From the NCBI GenBank assembly GCA_016933965.1, contig JAFGTS010000024.1, positions 1 to 38,741 on the forward strand: DNA of 38,741 nucleotides. Reading direction: 5' to 3'. The stretch is from Deltaproteobacteria bacterium (GTDB lineage Bacteria; Desulfobacterota; Syntrophia; Syntrophales; UBA2210). How positions within the stretch are numbered: position 1 is the first letter of the stretch; each line of letters opens with the position of its first letter. A program made the position numbers and the translations under genes. The notes beneath the pieces are model-generated. The model made no database searches. It saw nothing but the letters and a program-made list of their open reading frames with translations, and had not been told where the DNA came from. Below, piece after piece: positions 1 to 8,416 of this stretch.

Positions 1-87
1 CTTCCCGAGGCGGCGGCGGCGGCGACGGCGATCAAAAGCGAGGACCTCTCGGTGGTCGATGTCGCCGACGAAAGTTTCGCATCATAG
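1..87 (+). CDS. C-terminal end of an unidentified protein (5' partial)
   Basis: Frame 1 is open from the window edge to a TAG at 85-87 and encodes 28 residues with a run of alanines followed by an acidic tail. A strong terminator 10 bases downstream supports this as a real gene end on the plus strand. Too little protein is present to assign a family. Confidence 0.55.
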   Translation, partial: LPEAAAAATAIKSEDLSVVDVADESFAS

Positions 88-97
88 CGAAGAAGCG

Positions 98-127
98 GAA
101 GGGGGGATTTTCCCCCCTTCTTTTTTT
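98..127 (+). terminator. Rho-independent terminator
   Basis: A perfect 9-bp stem (GAAGGGGGG at 98-106 with CCCCCCTTC at 112-120), a 5-base loop and seven T's (121-127). It ends the gene whose tail occupies 1-87 and insulates the acyl-CoA ligase operon downstream. Confidence 0.9.
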
Positions 128-142
128 GAACCCCCGGGTTCA
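127..142. promoter_or_regulatory. Operator-like palindrome upstream of the ligase operon
   Basis: TGAACCC and GGGTTCA face each other across two bases. The palindrome lies right after the terminator and about 40 bases before the first operon gene, a plausible place for a regulator. I see no convincing -35/-10 pair beside it. The GC-rich half sites could also be chance. Confidence 0.3.
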
Positions 143-182
143 TATCAAAACATCCGGGTATCCCCGGTGAAGGGTGGCGGCG

Positions 183-2027
183 ATGGCGGGAAAAGACCTG
201 TCCACGGTATTAAAAGCACTTCCCCGGCTCGTTCTGGCGCGGGAAACGCTGGGTATTATCGCAAGCGTCATTCATCAATGGGGCGCCGCCAATACGGTGC
301 GCATTTTGGTGCGGTCGGCACGACGGATCGGTATCATCAATAACCTGAAACATCTTTTCGCATTCCGCCTTGACCTGATCGTTCCCCACGTCCTGATCGC
401 CATGTGGGATGTCTTCGCCGAACGGGAGGCTATCGTAACGGAAGGCCGGCGCCTGACATACCGGCAGTTGAAAGAACGGGTCTTCAGGCTTGCCAACGGC
501 CTGCAATCACTCGGCATGCAGCCGAAAGACCATTTCGCCGAGCTTCTCTACAACGGTAACGAGTTCTTTGAGGCCCTGCTTGCGGGTTCCCTGATCGGAT
601 GTCCCATGCCGTTCCTCAACTGGCATATGCAGGGAACGGAACTTGCGGAGGCGATCAACAGGGCCTCACCGCGGATTCTCGTATTCGACGAGGAGTTCCT
701 TCCCCGCGTTTCCGCCGTGAGGGACATGCTCCCTTCGGTGGAACACTTCGTCGTGGTCGGCGACACGGTTCCGGAGGGAATGATCGGTTACGAGGACCTG
801 ATCCGCCGTTCTTCGAACGATGATCCCCGGTTCAATTTCATCATCGCCCTGAACCCTTACACGGGCGGGACCACGGGAACGCCGAAAAATGTCAATTACT
901 ACGATACGATCGGATATGCTTTCAGCGACCTCTCCGAGGCGCCGGCGGTTCCCTTCGATGAATACCTGTGGCTTCTTATTAAAGAACTGAGTTTTGTATA
1001 CTGGTTCGGCGCCGCGCGGATAACGGACCCGATCACCCGCAACATGCGGTGCCTGATCCCGGGCCCCCTCTATCATGCGGGGACCGTGGCCGGCTGGGCC
1101 CCTTTTCTGGTGCTTGGTTCCACGGCCTTTCCACTGCGCACCTTCGATCCCGAAAAATTTCTGGAAGTTATAGAACAGGAGCGCATCAACTGGGTCTTCG
1201 TAGTGCCCACCATGCTGGAGCGGGTTCTCCAGCTTCCCGCGGAGGTGCGGAACCGTTATGACCTTCGGTCCATGCATTCGCTCATATGTGCGGCGGCCCC
1301 CGCCACACCGGAACTGAAACGGGCCATCAATGAGTACTTCAGGGAACGGGGCTGCGACAAGAACGTCTTCATGGAATATTATGGGTCTTCCGAGACGGCT
1401 ATTACCTCCGTCCTTATTCCCGAGGATTACGAGGAGAAGCCCCGACGGTATGCGAGCGTGGGAAAGATCCGGTGCGCTGAGACGGGGATCCTCGATGCCG
1501 GCTGCGACCGGTGGTGTCCCCCCGGAACGGAAGGAAAGGTCGTGACGAGGAGTGTCATGACCGTGGGGTTGAAATACCGGGGTACCCCCGAGAAGGCCGA
1601 TGAGGCTTTCCGGACCGTCGACGGCCGGCGGTGGTTCGATGACGGCCTGCGGGGCTTCATGGATGAGGAAGGATTCCTCTATCTGACGGGCCGGGAAAAA
1701 GAGATGATCATCAGCGGCGGTGTCAATATCTTTCCGAATGAAATAGAAACGGTGATCAAGCGTTACGGGAAGGTCGCCGATGTGGGTGTCGTCAGATATC
1801 CCGACGGTGACCTCGGTGAGGTGCCCGCCGCCGTGGTCCAGTTGCGCCGGGGACTGCACGCGGAACCTGGAGAGATCATCGAGCACTGTCGCTCGGAAGG
1901 GCTTCATGGATTGAAGCTTCCGCGGCATGTCGACTTTGTCGATGAACTGCCCCGGCATATCGATGGAAAACTGATCAAGAGAGAACTGGAGGATCGCTAC
2001 TGGCAGGGGATCGAACGACGAGGCTGA
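183..2027 (+). CDS. AMP-forming acyl-CoA synthetase (divergent)
   Basis: This ANL-superfamily adenylating enzyme would activate a carboxylic acid to its CoA thioester with ATP. It is 614 aa, with an N-terminal extension of about 60 residues. The adenylate P-loop YTGGTTGTPK is at about residues 226-235, and YYGSSETA is near 400. The C-terminal hinge region reads GREKEMIISGG, and GKLIKREL carries the expected catalytic lysine. Odd points: the usual TGD motif after the conserved Trp-Phe reads DDGLRG (Leu near residue 489), and there is an insertion after the P-loop (about residues 240-290). I chose ATG 183, about 10 bases after GAAGGG; GTG 174 is in frame but too close to that site. First gene of a seven-gene forward run. 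Substrate unknown. Confidence 0.88.
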   Translation: MAGKDLSTVLKALPRLVLARETLGIIASVIHQWGAANTVRILVRSARRIGIINNLKHLFAFRLDLIVPHVLIAMWDVFAEREAIVTEGRRLTYRQLKERVFRLANGLQSLGMQPKDHFAELLYNGNEFFEALLAGSLIGCPMPFLNWHMQGTELAEAINRASPRILVFDEEFLPRVSAVRDMLPSVEHFVVVGDTVPEGMIGYEDLIRRSSNDDPRFNFIIALNPYTGGTTGTPKNVNYYDTIGYAFSDLSEAPAVPFDEYLWLLIKELSFVYWFGAARITDPITRNMRCLIPGPLYHAGTVAGWAPFLVLGSTAFPLRTFDPEKFLEVIEQERINWVFVVPTMLERVLQLPAEVRNRYDLRSMHSLICAAAPATPELKRAINEYFRERGCDKNVFMEYYGSSETAITSVLIPEDYEEKPRRYASVGKIRCAETGILDAGCDRWCPPGTEGKVVTRSVMTVGLKYRGTPEKADEAFRTVDGRRWFDDGLRGFMDEEGFLYLTGREKEMIISGGVNIFPNEIETVIKRYGKVADVGVVRYPDGDLGEVPAAVVQLRRGLHAEPGEIIEHCRSEGLHGLKLPRHVDFVDELPRHIDGKLIKRELEDRYWQGIERRG

Positions 2028-2086
2028 CAGGGGCGATGCCTCTTATGAACATAGGACTTACGTTGAATTGAAGAAGGAGGTGTATG

Positions 2087-3760
2087 ATGGCGTTCGAACG
2101 CGTGTGGCACAAGTCCTATCCGGCGGGAGTGCCGGGCGAGATAGACATAGAAAAGGTAACCGTCGGGGAAGGCCTGACGAGAACGGCCGGCCGGCATCCC
2201 GACCGGACAGCGTTCATCTACATGGGAAGGCGGATAACCTTCCGCGAACTGGAAAAGCTGGTGAACCGGTTCACCCGTGCATTGATCGACATCGGGGTGA
2301 AGGAGGGAGACACGGTGGGTATGCTTCTTCCCAATGTACCTCCCCTGATTATCGCCAACCATGCCGTCTACCGGGTGGGGGCGACAGCGGCCATGAACAA
2401 TCCCCTCTACACGGAGCGGGAACTCGCGAACCAGCTGAATGATTCCGATGCAACAGTCCTCATCACCCTGGACCTCCTGATACCCCGGGCCCTGAAGCTG
2501 AGGGAACTGACCAAGGTTCGGAAGATCATCGCCTGCCATATCAGCGACTATCTTCCCTTCCCGAAAAAACAGCTCTTCCCCTTCGTGAAGAAGGACATGT
2601 ACCGGAAGATAGAGCCGGGCGATGGCATCTATGAATTCATGGAATTGATAAAGAAATACCCCGATTCACCCGTGGAGAACCGGGCGAAGTGGGATGCCGT
2701 GGCGGCGCTCATTTACACGGGAGGGACCACGGGTGTCAGCAAGGGGGCCATGCTGACCCATGCCAATATATCGAGCGTGGTGCAGATATTCTCGGCGTGG
2801 TTCCCGGAACTGAAAGGGAGTGAGGAGAGTCTGCTGGGAATCTATCCCGTCTTTCACTCGGCAGGGTATTCGGTGAGCCAGAACCTGACAATCTGGAACG
2901 GATGGACCTGCATCCTGATCCCGAGGCCGGAGCCGAATGCCATCATCGAGGCCCTGGAGAAATTCAAACCCTCGTTTCTGCCGGGGGTGCCGACCATCTA
3001 TTCCGGACTTCTGGCGGTGGAGAAGTTCCGCAAGATGGACCTTTCCTTTGTCAAGGGGTACTTCGGCGGGGCCGCTCCCCTGCCCGAGGATACCCTGAAT
3101 CAGTTGCGGGAACTGCATGGTGCCATCATACACGATGTGTACGGGGCGACGGAGAATACCGCCTTCGCTACGACAACGCCCTGGAAGGGAAGGGTAAAGC
3201 TCGGGACCGTCGGAGTGCCCCTGCCGAACACGGACATGAAGATCGTCGATGTCGAAACGGGAACGAAGGAACTGCCTGCCGGTGAACACGGAGAGATCTG
3301 CATCAAGGGTCCCCAGGTCATGAAAGGATACTACAAGAAGCCGGAAGAGACGGAGCGGGCCCTGCGGGACGGCTGGTTCTATCTCGGTGATATCGGATTT
3401 TTCGATGAGGACGGTTATCTTACCATATCGGACCGCAAGAAGGACCTCATCGTGGCGAGCGGTTTCAATATCTACCCGAATGAGATCGACGACATCCTCT
3501 TTTCTCATGCGAAAATTCAGGAGGCCTGCTGCATCGGTGTTCCCGATAAGTACCGGGGGGAAACGGTGAAGGCCTATGTCGTTGTCAAGCAGGGGGAATC
3601 ACTGACTGAGGAAGAAGTAAGGGCCTTCTGCAAGGAACGGATGACGGCCTACAAAGTGCCTACGGAGATAGAATTCATCCAGGAACTTCCGAAGAGCGCC
3701 ATCGGAAAGATACTCCGACGGGAGCTGCGGGAAATAGATCAACAGAAACGGGGGAGGTGA
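2087..3760 (+). CDS. AMP-forming long-chain-type fatty acid-CoA ligase
   Basis: This is a canonical acyl-CoA synthetase of about 557 aa. Visible motifs are IYTGGTTGVSKG (P-loop), YGATENT, WFYLGDIGFFDEDGY (intact Gly-Asp), SDRKKDLIVASGFNIYPNEID and a C-terminal GKILRREL with the catalytic lysine. A strong AAGGAGG at 2074-2080 precedes tandem ATGs at 2084 and 2087; spacing favours 2087. It follows the divergent ligase by about 60 bases and is 4 bases from the crotonase gene, so the two ligases and the beta-oxidation genes are likely cotranscribed. Fatty or aromatic acid specificity cannot be read from the sequence. Confidence 0.92.
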   Translation: MAFERVWHKSYPAGVPGEIDIEKVTVGEGLTRTAGRHPDRTAFIYMGRRITFRELEKLVNRFTRALIDIGVKEGDTVGMLLPNVPPLIIANHAVYRVGATAAMNNPLYTERELANQLNDSDATVLITLDLLIPRALKLRELTKVRKIIACHISDYLPFPKKQLFPFVKKDMYRKIEPGDGIYEFMELIKKYPDSPVENRAKWDAVAALIYTGGTTGVSKGAMLTHANISSVVQIFSAWFPELKGSEESLLGIYPVFHSAGYSVSQNLTIWNGWTCILIPRPEPNAIIEALEKFKPSFLPGVPTIYSGLLAVEKFRKMDLSFVKGYFGGAAPLPEDTLNQLRELHGAIIHDVYGATENTAFATTTPWKGRVKLGTVGVPLPNTDMKIVDVETGTKELPAGEHGEICIKGPQVMKGYYKKPEETERALRDGWFYLGDIGFFDEDGYLTISDRKKDLIVASGFNIYPNEIDDILFSHAKIQEACCIGVPDKYRGETVKAYVVVKQGESLTEEEVRAFCKERMTAYKVPTEIEFIQELPKSAIGKILRRELREIDQQKRGR

Positions 3761-3764
3761 CGAC

Positions 3765-4577
3765 ATGAACATCCCGAACGAATTGAAAACATTGACCTTT
3801 GAGGAGATCGAACCGTCGATCGCTCTGATCACCATGAACCGTCCCGAGCAGCTCAATGCGCAGAGCGTTGAGTTGCTGGCCGAGTTCGATGAACTGTTCC
3901 GCGCCCTGTCCGATTTTGAATCAACCTTCAAGGTGGTCATCATAACGGGAGCCGGTCGGGCTTACTGCGCCGGCGCCGATCTGAACGACGCCGTCGTTCA
4001 CAAGGATACGGATGCCTTCAAGGACCCCGAACTGTTCCTCAAGATTGTCCAGGAACGGTATGCGAACCTTATTCTCGGCATGCGGCGGATTCCCCAGCCG
4101 ATCATATCGGCTATCAACGGTCCCGCCGCCGGCGGCGGGTTTGCCATGACCCTGGCCAGCGATGTCCGTATTGCCGTTCCCGAGGCGTACTTTGTGGCCT
4201 CTTTCATCAATATAGGGCTCTCCGGCGGGGAACTGGGATGCTCCTATTATCTTCCACGGCTTGTGGGACTGGCGCGGGCCAGTGACGTCCTCCTGACCGG
4301 AAGAAAGGTCGGAGCGGATGAAGCGGAGCGCATCGGCCTGGTAAACAAGGTAGTGCCGCGGGAAGACCTGCTTGAAGAGGCCCTTTCCTACGCACGGCTC
4401 ATGACGGCAAAAAGCTACGGAGCACTGAAACTGACCAAACGTGTACTGGACCAGAACATCGATGCGCCGTCCCTTGAGGCGGCCGTCAATGTCGAGAACC
4501 GCAACCAGGCGATCATGGTTTTTTCCGGTGCCTTTTTCAAGCTCATTCAGTCCTTTTTCAAGGGCGGTGAAAAATAA
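3765..4577 (+). CDS. Enoyl-CoA hydratase/isomerase family (crotonase fold)
   Basis: Crotonase-superfamily enzyme of 270 aa acting on CoA thioesters. The oxyanion-hole segments are visible as YCAGADL (residues 67-73) and INGPAAGGGFA (117-127). Aligned by eye to rat enoyl-CoA hydratase, the two catalytic glutamates (Glu144, Glu164) fall on Ala127 and Phe147. An acidic residue instead sits at Glu156, in GGELG, the place where dienoyl-CoA isomerases carry a catalytic Asp. Hydration is therefore not assured; an isomerase or another crotonase reaction is possible. The GGGAGG upstream of ATG 3765 overlaps the end of the ligase gene. Confidence 0.9.
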   Translation: MNIPNELKTLTFEEIEPSIALITMNRPEQLNAQSVELLAEFDELFRALSDFESTFKVVIITGAGRAYCAGADLNDAVVHKDTDAFKDPELFLKIVQERYANLILGMRRIPQPIISAINGPAAGGGFAMTLASDVRIAVPEAYFVASFINIGLSGGELGCSYYLPRLVGLARASDVLLTGRKVGADEAERIGLVNKVVPREDLLEEALSYARLMTAKSYGALKLTKRVLDQNIDAPSLEAAVNVENRNQAIMVFSGAFFKLIQSFFKGGEK

Positions 4578-4597
4578 CGAAAGGAAAGGAAGCGATC

Positions 4598-6484
4598 GTG
4601 GCTCAGAATTTTCTTGTTGATTATCGTGACATTCAATTTACCCTCTTCGAAGCTCTCGAAATTGAGCGGATGAACCGATATCCCCGCTATGAATCCTTCG
4701 ACCGTTCCGTATATGAAGAAACCCTCGACCTCGCCCGGAAGCTGGCCGTGGAGCAGCTTTTCCCTGCGAACACGGAAGGACACAAGGCCGGATGCGTGTA
4801 TGACCGTGAATCGAGATCGGTTACGGTGCCCGGAGGGTACAAGAGTGCCGTCAAGGCCCTGATCGAGGCCGGATTTCTTACCATATCAGACGATCCGGAG
4901 ATCGGTGGGATGGGGATGCCCCTCACCCTTCAGACGGCCTGCTGGGACATGTTCTGCGGCGCCGGTGGAGCGCTCATGCTCTTTTTCATGCTCAACCACG
5001 GCTCGGCCCTCATGATACGGAACCACGGTACGGAAGAGCAGAAGGAACTGTACATGCCGAAACTCCTGTCAGGGGAATGGGGCGGTACCATGTGTCTGAC
5101 GGAGCCCGGGGCCGGTTCCGATGTGGGAGCCTTGAAAACGAAGGCCCTGTCGCAACCGGACGGGACATACCGGATCGTCGGGCAGAAATGTTTCATAACG
5201 AACGGCGAACAGGATATTACCCGACAGATCATCTATCCCGTCCTGGCGCGTATCGAGGGTGATCCCCCGGGTACAAAAGGCATATCCCTCTTTCTGGTGC
5301 CGAAATACCTGATAAACGACGACGGGTCTCTCGGTGAGCGGAACGACGTATACTGTGCCGGTATCGAGGAAAAGATGGGTGGTCACGGTTCACCCACCTG
5401 TTCCATGTCCTTCGGGGAGAATGACGCCTGTGTCGGGTATCTGCTGGGCCGGCGCGGCCGGGGCATGAATATCATGTTCGAGATGCTCAATGAGACGCGC
5501 CTTGAAGTGGGTATCATGGCCCTGGGCGGGTCGGGCGCCGCCTATATGCAGGCCGTCGATTACGCCCACGCGCGGATCCAGGGTTCCCACGTGACGCGGA
5601 TGTTCGAACCGGATGCGCCGAAGGTCCCCATTATCCAGCATCCCGACGTGATGCGGATGCTTCTCTGGATGAAATCGACGATCGAGGCCGAGCGGCTCCT
5701 CGCCTATTACGTGGCACAGTTGATCGATCTTCAGCATCTTCTCGAAGGTGAAGAGGCCCGTGAGGCAAAAGCCATGGTCGAATTTCTCGTTCCCCTGGTG
5801 AAGGCGGGCATTACCGACACGACCTGGCTGGTGACGTCGGAAGCGATCCAGATCCATGGCGGGTACGGGTACTGCGAGGAGTATCCCGTCGCCCAGTTCG
5901 CCCTGGATTCCAAGGCATTGACGATCGTCGAGGGCACAAACGGCATTCAGTCCCTTGACCTGGTGATGCGCAAGCTCCTCATGAACCCTGATCAGTATAG
6001 TTACGGTCTTTTCAAGGCAAGGATCGCCGAATCCATCGCTCAGGCCCGGGGCGTGGTGGATGACGGGCAGCTTGATTCTGTCGAGCGGGGTGTGGTACGT
6101 CTCGATGAAGTGGTCGAGCATATGAAAGGCCTGATGGCCTCCGGCAAGTTCATGGCGCTTCTCATCGATGTCGACCCCCTGAGACGGGCTTTTTTTGACG
6201 TGGTGATGGCCTGGATGCACCTGTGGTCGCTGACCGTGGTGAAGCCGAAGCTGGCTTCACTGACGGGCGGCCTGTCGGGTGAGGGACTGCGCGCACGGCT
6301 GAGGGATGACCGGGAGGCGGCCTTTTACTACGGAAAGGCAGTATGTTCGGAATTCTGGCTCTCAACGGAATTTCCAAAGTTTTTCGGCAAAATTGATGCT
6401 ATACTCAACGCATCACCCGTTGACGTTGAGGCGGGTGAAGCATTTTTCGCGGGTCTTTACGGCCTCGGTGAAGTATCGGCGTGA
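4598..6484 (+). CDS. Acyl-CoA dehydrogenase, long form with C-terminal extension
   Basis: FAD-dependent acyl-CoA dehydrogenase of 628 aa, about 230 residues longer than the 380-400 aa short/medium-chain enzymes. It resembles the roughly 600-aa group that includes DmdC-type proteins. CLTEPGAGSD lies near residue 165 (FAD/substrate loop), KCFITNGEQD near 197, and VEGTNGIQ near 445 supplies the expected catalytic glutamate. Residues 500-628 form the extra C-terminal helical domain of this group. The GTG start at 4598 has an AAAGGAAAGGA-like ribosome site. Electrons would go to ETF, which is encoded at 12029-13813. The chemistry is clear; the substrate is not. Confidence 0.92.
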   Translation: MAQNFLVDYRDIQFTLFEALEIERMNRYPRYESFDRSVYEETLDLARKLAVEQLFPANTEGHKAGCVYDRESRSVTVPGGYKSAVKALIEAGFLTISDDPEIGGMGMPLTLQTACWDMFCGAGGALMLFFMLNHGSALMIRNHGTEEQKELYMPKLLSGEWGGTMCLTEPGAGSDVGALKTKALSQPDGTYRIVGQKCFITNGEQDITRQIIYPVLARIEGDPPGTKGISLFLVPKYLINDDGSLGERNDVYCAGIEEKMGGHGSPTCSMSFGENDACVGYLLGRRGRGMNIMFEMLNETRLEVGIMALGGSGAAYMQAVDYAHARIQGSHVTRMFEPDAPKVPIIQHPDVMRMLLWMKSTIEAERLLAYYVAQLIDLQHLLEGEEAREAKAMVEFLVPLVKAGITDTTWLVTSEAIQIHGGYGYCEEYPVAQFALDSKALTIVEGTNGIQSLDLVMRKLLMNPDQYSYGLFKARIAESIAQARGVVDDGQLDSVERGVVRLDEVVEHMKGLMASGKFMALLIDVDPLRRAFFDVVMAWMHLWSLTVVKPKLASLTGGLSGEGLRARLRDDREAAFYYGKAVCSEFWLSTEFPKFFGKIDAILNASPVDVEAGEAFFAGLYGLGEVSA

Positions 6485-6502
6485 CAGCGCGCCGGAGAGG
6501 AT

Positions 6503-7156
6503 TTGACGATACTGATGGATCCCGACAGCAGTCCCGTTCGGATCGGACTGATAGCCGACGGGCATGGAGATTATGATGCCACGGAGCAATCCCTGAGGGT
6601 TCTTCGTGAGCGGGGTGTGGACCTCCTGGTCCATCTGGGGGATTTCTGCGATTCCGTCCGGAACAACGGTCTCACCGATATGATCCGGCTCCTGAGAAAG
6701 AACGGGGTCTTTGCCATCAGGGGGAACAACGATCATCTGGTGGAGAGGATGCTGCGGGACAGCCGTCCCGAAGGTGACCCGCTGCGTGATGCGATCATCG
6801 GTTTCATGGGCGGCGTTCCCATGAGAATGGTGATCGATGACCTGTGTTTCGCCCACTCACTTCCCTATGACGCGATCCGGTCCTTCTATGAACCGATCGA
6901 TATCGGGACACCGAAACGGGCCCGCTGGCTGTTCCGGGACATTCCGTACCGGTTGCTCTTTTGCGGCCATTCTCATATGCCGGTTTTTTTCCGCTGGAAG
7001 GACGGCGAGGTTACGAGGGAAGGGCTGGAACCCGGTGAGCCCCTCTTCCTGCAGCCCGATGAGCGGTACATCATGATCGTCGGTGCCGCCTATGAGGGGG
7101 AATGCGCCCTGCTTGACAGGGATGCCGGGACCTATGAGCGGATCAGGATATTTTAA
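6503..7156 (+). CDS. Calcineurin-like metallophosphoesterase, YfcE/MJ0936-like
   Basis: A small dinuclear-metal phosphoesterase of about 217 aa. The motifs run in order: LIADGHGD (D-x-H), HLGDFCD (GD), GNNDH (GNxD/H) and CGHSHMP (GHxH). Such enzymes hydrolyse phosphodiesters or nucleotides, but the substrate here is unknown. The start is uncertain: TTG 6503 lies only 2 bases after GGAGAGG (6494-6500), and ATG 6515 lies 14 bases after it. It is 18 bases after the acyl-CoA dehydrogenase and 14 bases before the reductase gene, so it looks like an operon member with no obvious metabolic link. Confidence 0.85.
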   Translation: MTILMDPDSSPVRIGLIADGHGDYDATEQSLRVLRERGVDLLVHLGDFCDSVRNNGLTDMIRLLRKNGVFAIRGNNDHLVERMLRDSRPEGDPLRDAIIGFMGGVPMRMVIDDLCFAHSLPYDAIRSFYEPIDIGTPKRARWLFRDIPYRLLFCGHSHMPVFFRWKDGEVTREGLEPGEPLFLQPDERYIMIVGAAYEGECALLDRDAGTYERIRIF

Positions 7157-7170
7157 ATAAGGAGTGGGTG

Positions 7171-8394
7171 ATGGAAATACGGGGACTGCAGAAGGACCTT
7201 GAGGCATTTTCAAAGCTGGTCACGCAGCGGCAGGAGTATATGAAGCAAGCTCCGGCGGAACCGGACACCGTCGATCCGATCAACGAGCTTTCCCGGAGAA
7301 TGCATCCCGATCGGATCGTCCTGGTACTGAAGGACGTGTTCGATGAAAATGAAACGACCCGGACCTTCCGTTTTGAAGCCGCGCCGGGCGGAGAACTGCC
7401 CTATTTCAGAGCGGGTCAGTATCTGAGCCTGAAAGTTTCCGTCGGTGATGTCCTGATAACGCGGCCCTATTCGCTGTCGTCGGCGCCCGCCGATTCGCTT
7501 TCCCCTGACGGGAGCGGCGGCGGGGTCTATGATGTGACGGTCAGGCGGAAGGATGGGGGATTTCTGACGGACCACATCTGGAAGACCTGGCGGCCGGGGA
7601 CGCCCGTCGTTGCCTCGGGACCTCACGGGAATTTTTATTTCGAGCCGCTCCGCGACGAAAGGGAAATCATCGGTATCGCCGGCGGCAGCGGCATCACACC
7701 ATTCCGCTCGATCATCCGGGAAATGGCCGCGGGCGGTCTCGACATGACGCTTACCCTGCTGTACGGGATAGTCAATCCCGGGGATATCATCTTCGGTGAG
7801 GAGCTGAGGAAGGCGGCCGACGTCCATGCCGACAGGCTGAAGGTGTTCTTCGTCTGCAGTGAGCCCGACGACCGCTGGAGCGGACCTGCCGGTTTCATAA
7901 CGGCCTCCTGCATCAGGGAACTGGCGGGCCCTGTGGCCGGAAAATCGTTTTTCATCTGCGGTCCCCCTGCCATGTACCGGTTTCTCGACGGAGAACTGAA
8001 GGACATGGGTATTGCTCAGAAGAGGATCCGACGGGAGGTTTTCGGCGAATACGACGACCCGGCGGCGGAACCCGGATTTCCGGCGGAGACCGCGGCAAAA
8101 ACATTTTCCCTGAAGGTTCGCATGGGTTCGCAGGTCGCGGTGATACCGGCACGTGGCGATGAAACGGTTCTTGTTTCCCTTGAGCGGGCGGGGATCGGTC
8201 CCGACTCACAGTGCCGCTCCGGTGAATGCGGCTGGTGCCGTTCCCTGCTGATCTCCGGGAACATTCATGTGATGCCTGAAAATGACGGAAGGCGTGCCGC
8301 GGACAAGAAACTGGGATTTTTTCATCCCTGTTCATCCTACCCCCTGTCGAATCTGGAGATACAGGTGCCGCTCACGGGGGCGATGGCTCAATAG
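7171..8394 (+). CDS. Flavin/NAD(P)-dependent reductase with C-terminal 2Fe-2S ferredoxin
   Basis: A three-part electron-transfer protein of 407 aa. An N-terminal extension of about 50 residues is followed by an FNR-type flavin domain with RPYSLSSAP. The pyridine-nucleotide domain shows GIAGGSGITPFRS and FFICGPPAMY. The C-terminal plant-type ferredoxin has a C-x4-C-x2-C motif (CRSGECGWC) and a final Cys in HPCSS. It would pass electrons between NAD(P)H and an acceptor through one flavin and one 2Fe-2S cluster. AAGGAG at 7159-7164 selects ATG 7171 over the in-frame GTG 7168. Only 22 bases separate it from the phytoene-desaturase-like flavoprotein, its most likely partner (inference). Confidence 0.9.
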   Translation: MEIRGLQKDLEAFSKLVTQRQEYMKQAPAEPDTVDPINELSRRMHPDRIVLVLKDVFDENETTRTFRFEAAPGGELPYFRAGQYLSLKVSVGDVLITRPYSLSSAPADSLSPDGSGGGVYDVTVRRKDGGFLTDHIWKTWRPGTPVVASGPHGNFYFEPLRDEREIIGIAGGSGITPFRSIIREMAAGGLDMTLTLLYGIVNPGDIIFGEELRKAADVHADRLKVFFVCSEPDDRWSGPAGFITASCIRELAGPVAGKSFFICGPPAMYRFLDGELKDMGIAQKRIRREVFGEYDDPAAEPGFPAETAAKTFSLKVRMGSQVAVIPARGDETVLVSLERAGIGPDSQCRSGECGWCRSLLISGNIHVMPENDGRRAADKKLGFFHPCSSYPLSNLEIQVPLTGAMAQ

Positions 8395-8416
8395 GATACC
8401 GGAAAGGGAAGAAACC

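Noticed and set aside
666-1958. 430-codon open frame on the minus strand inside the first ligase gene
   Set aside because: It mirrors a well-supported ligase, has no family motifs and no ribosome site. Long antisense frames are expected in GC-rich genes.
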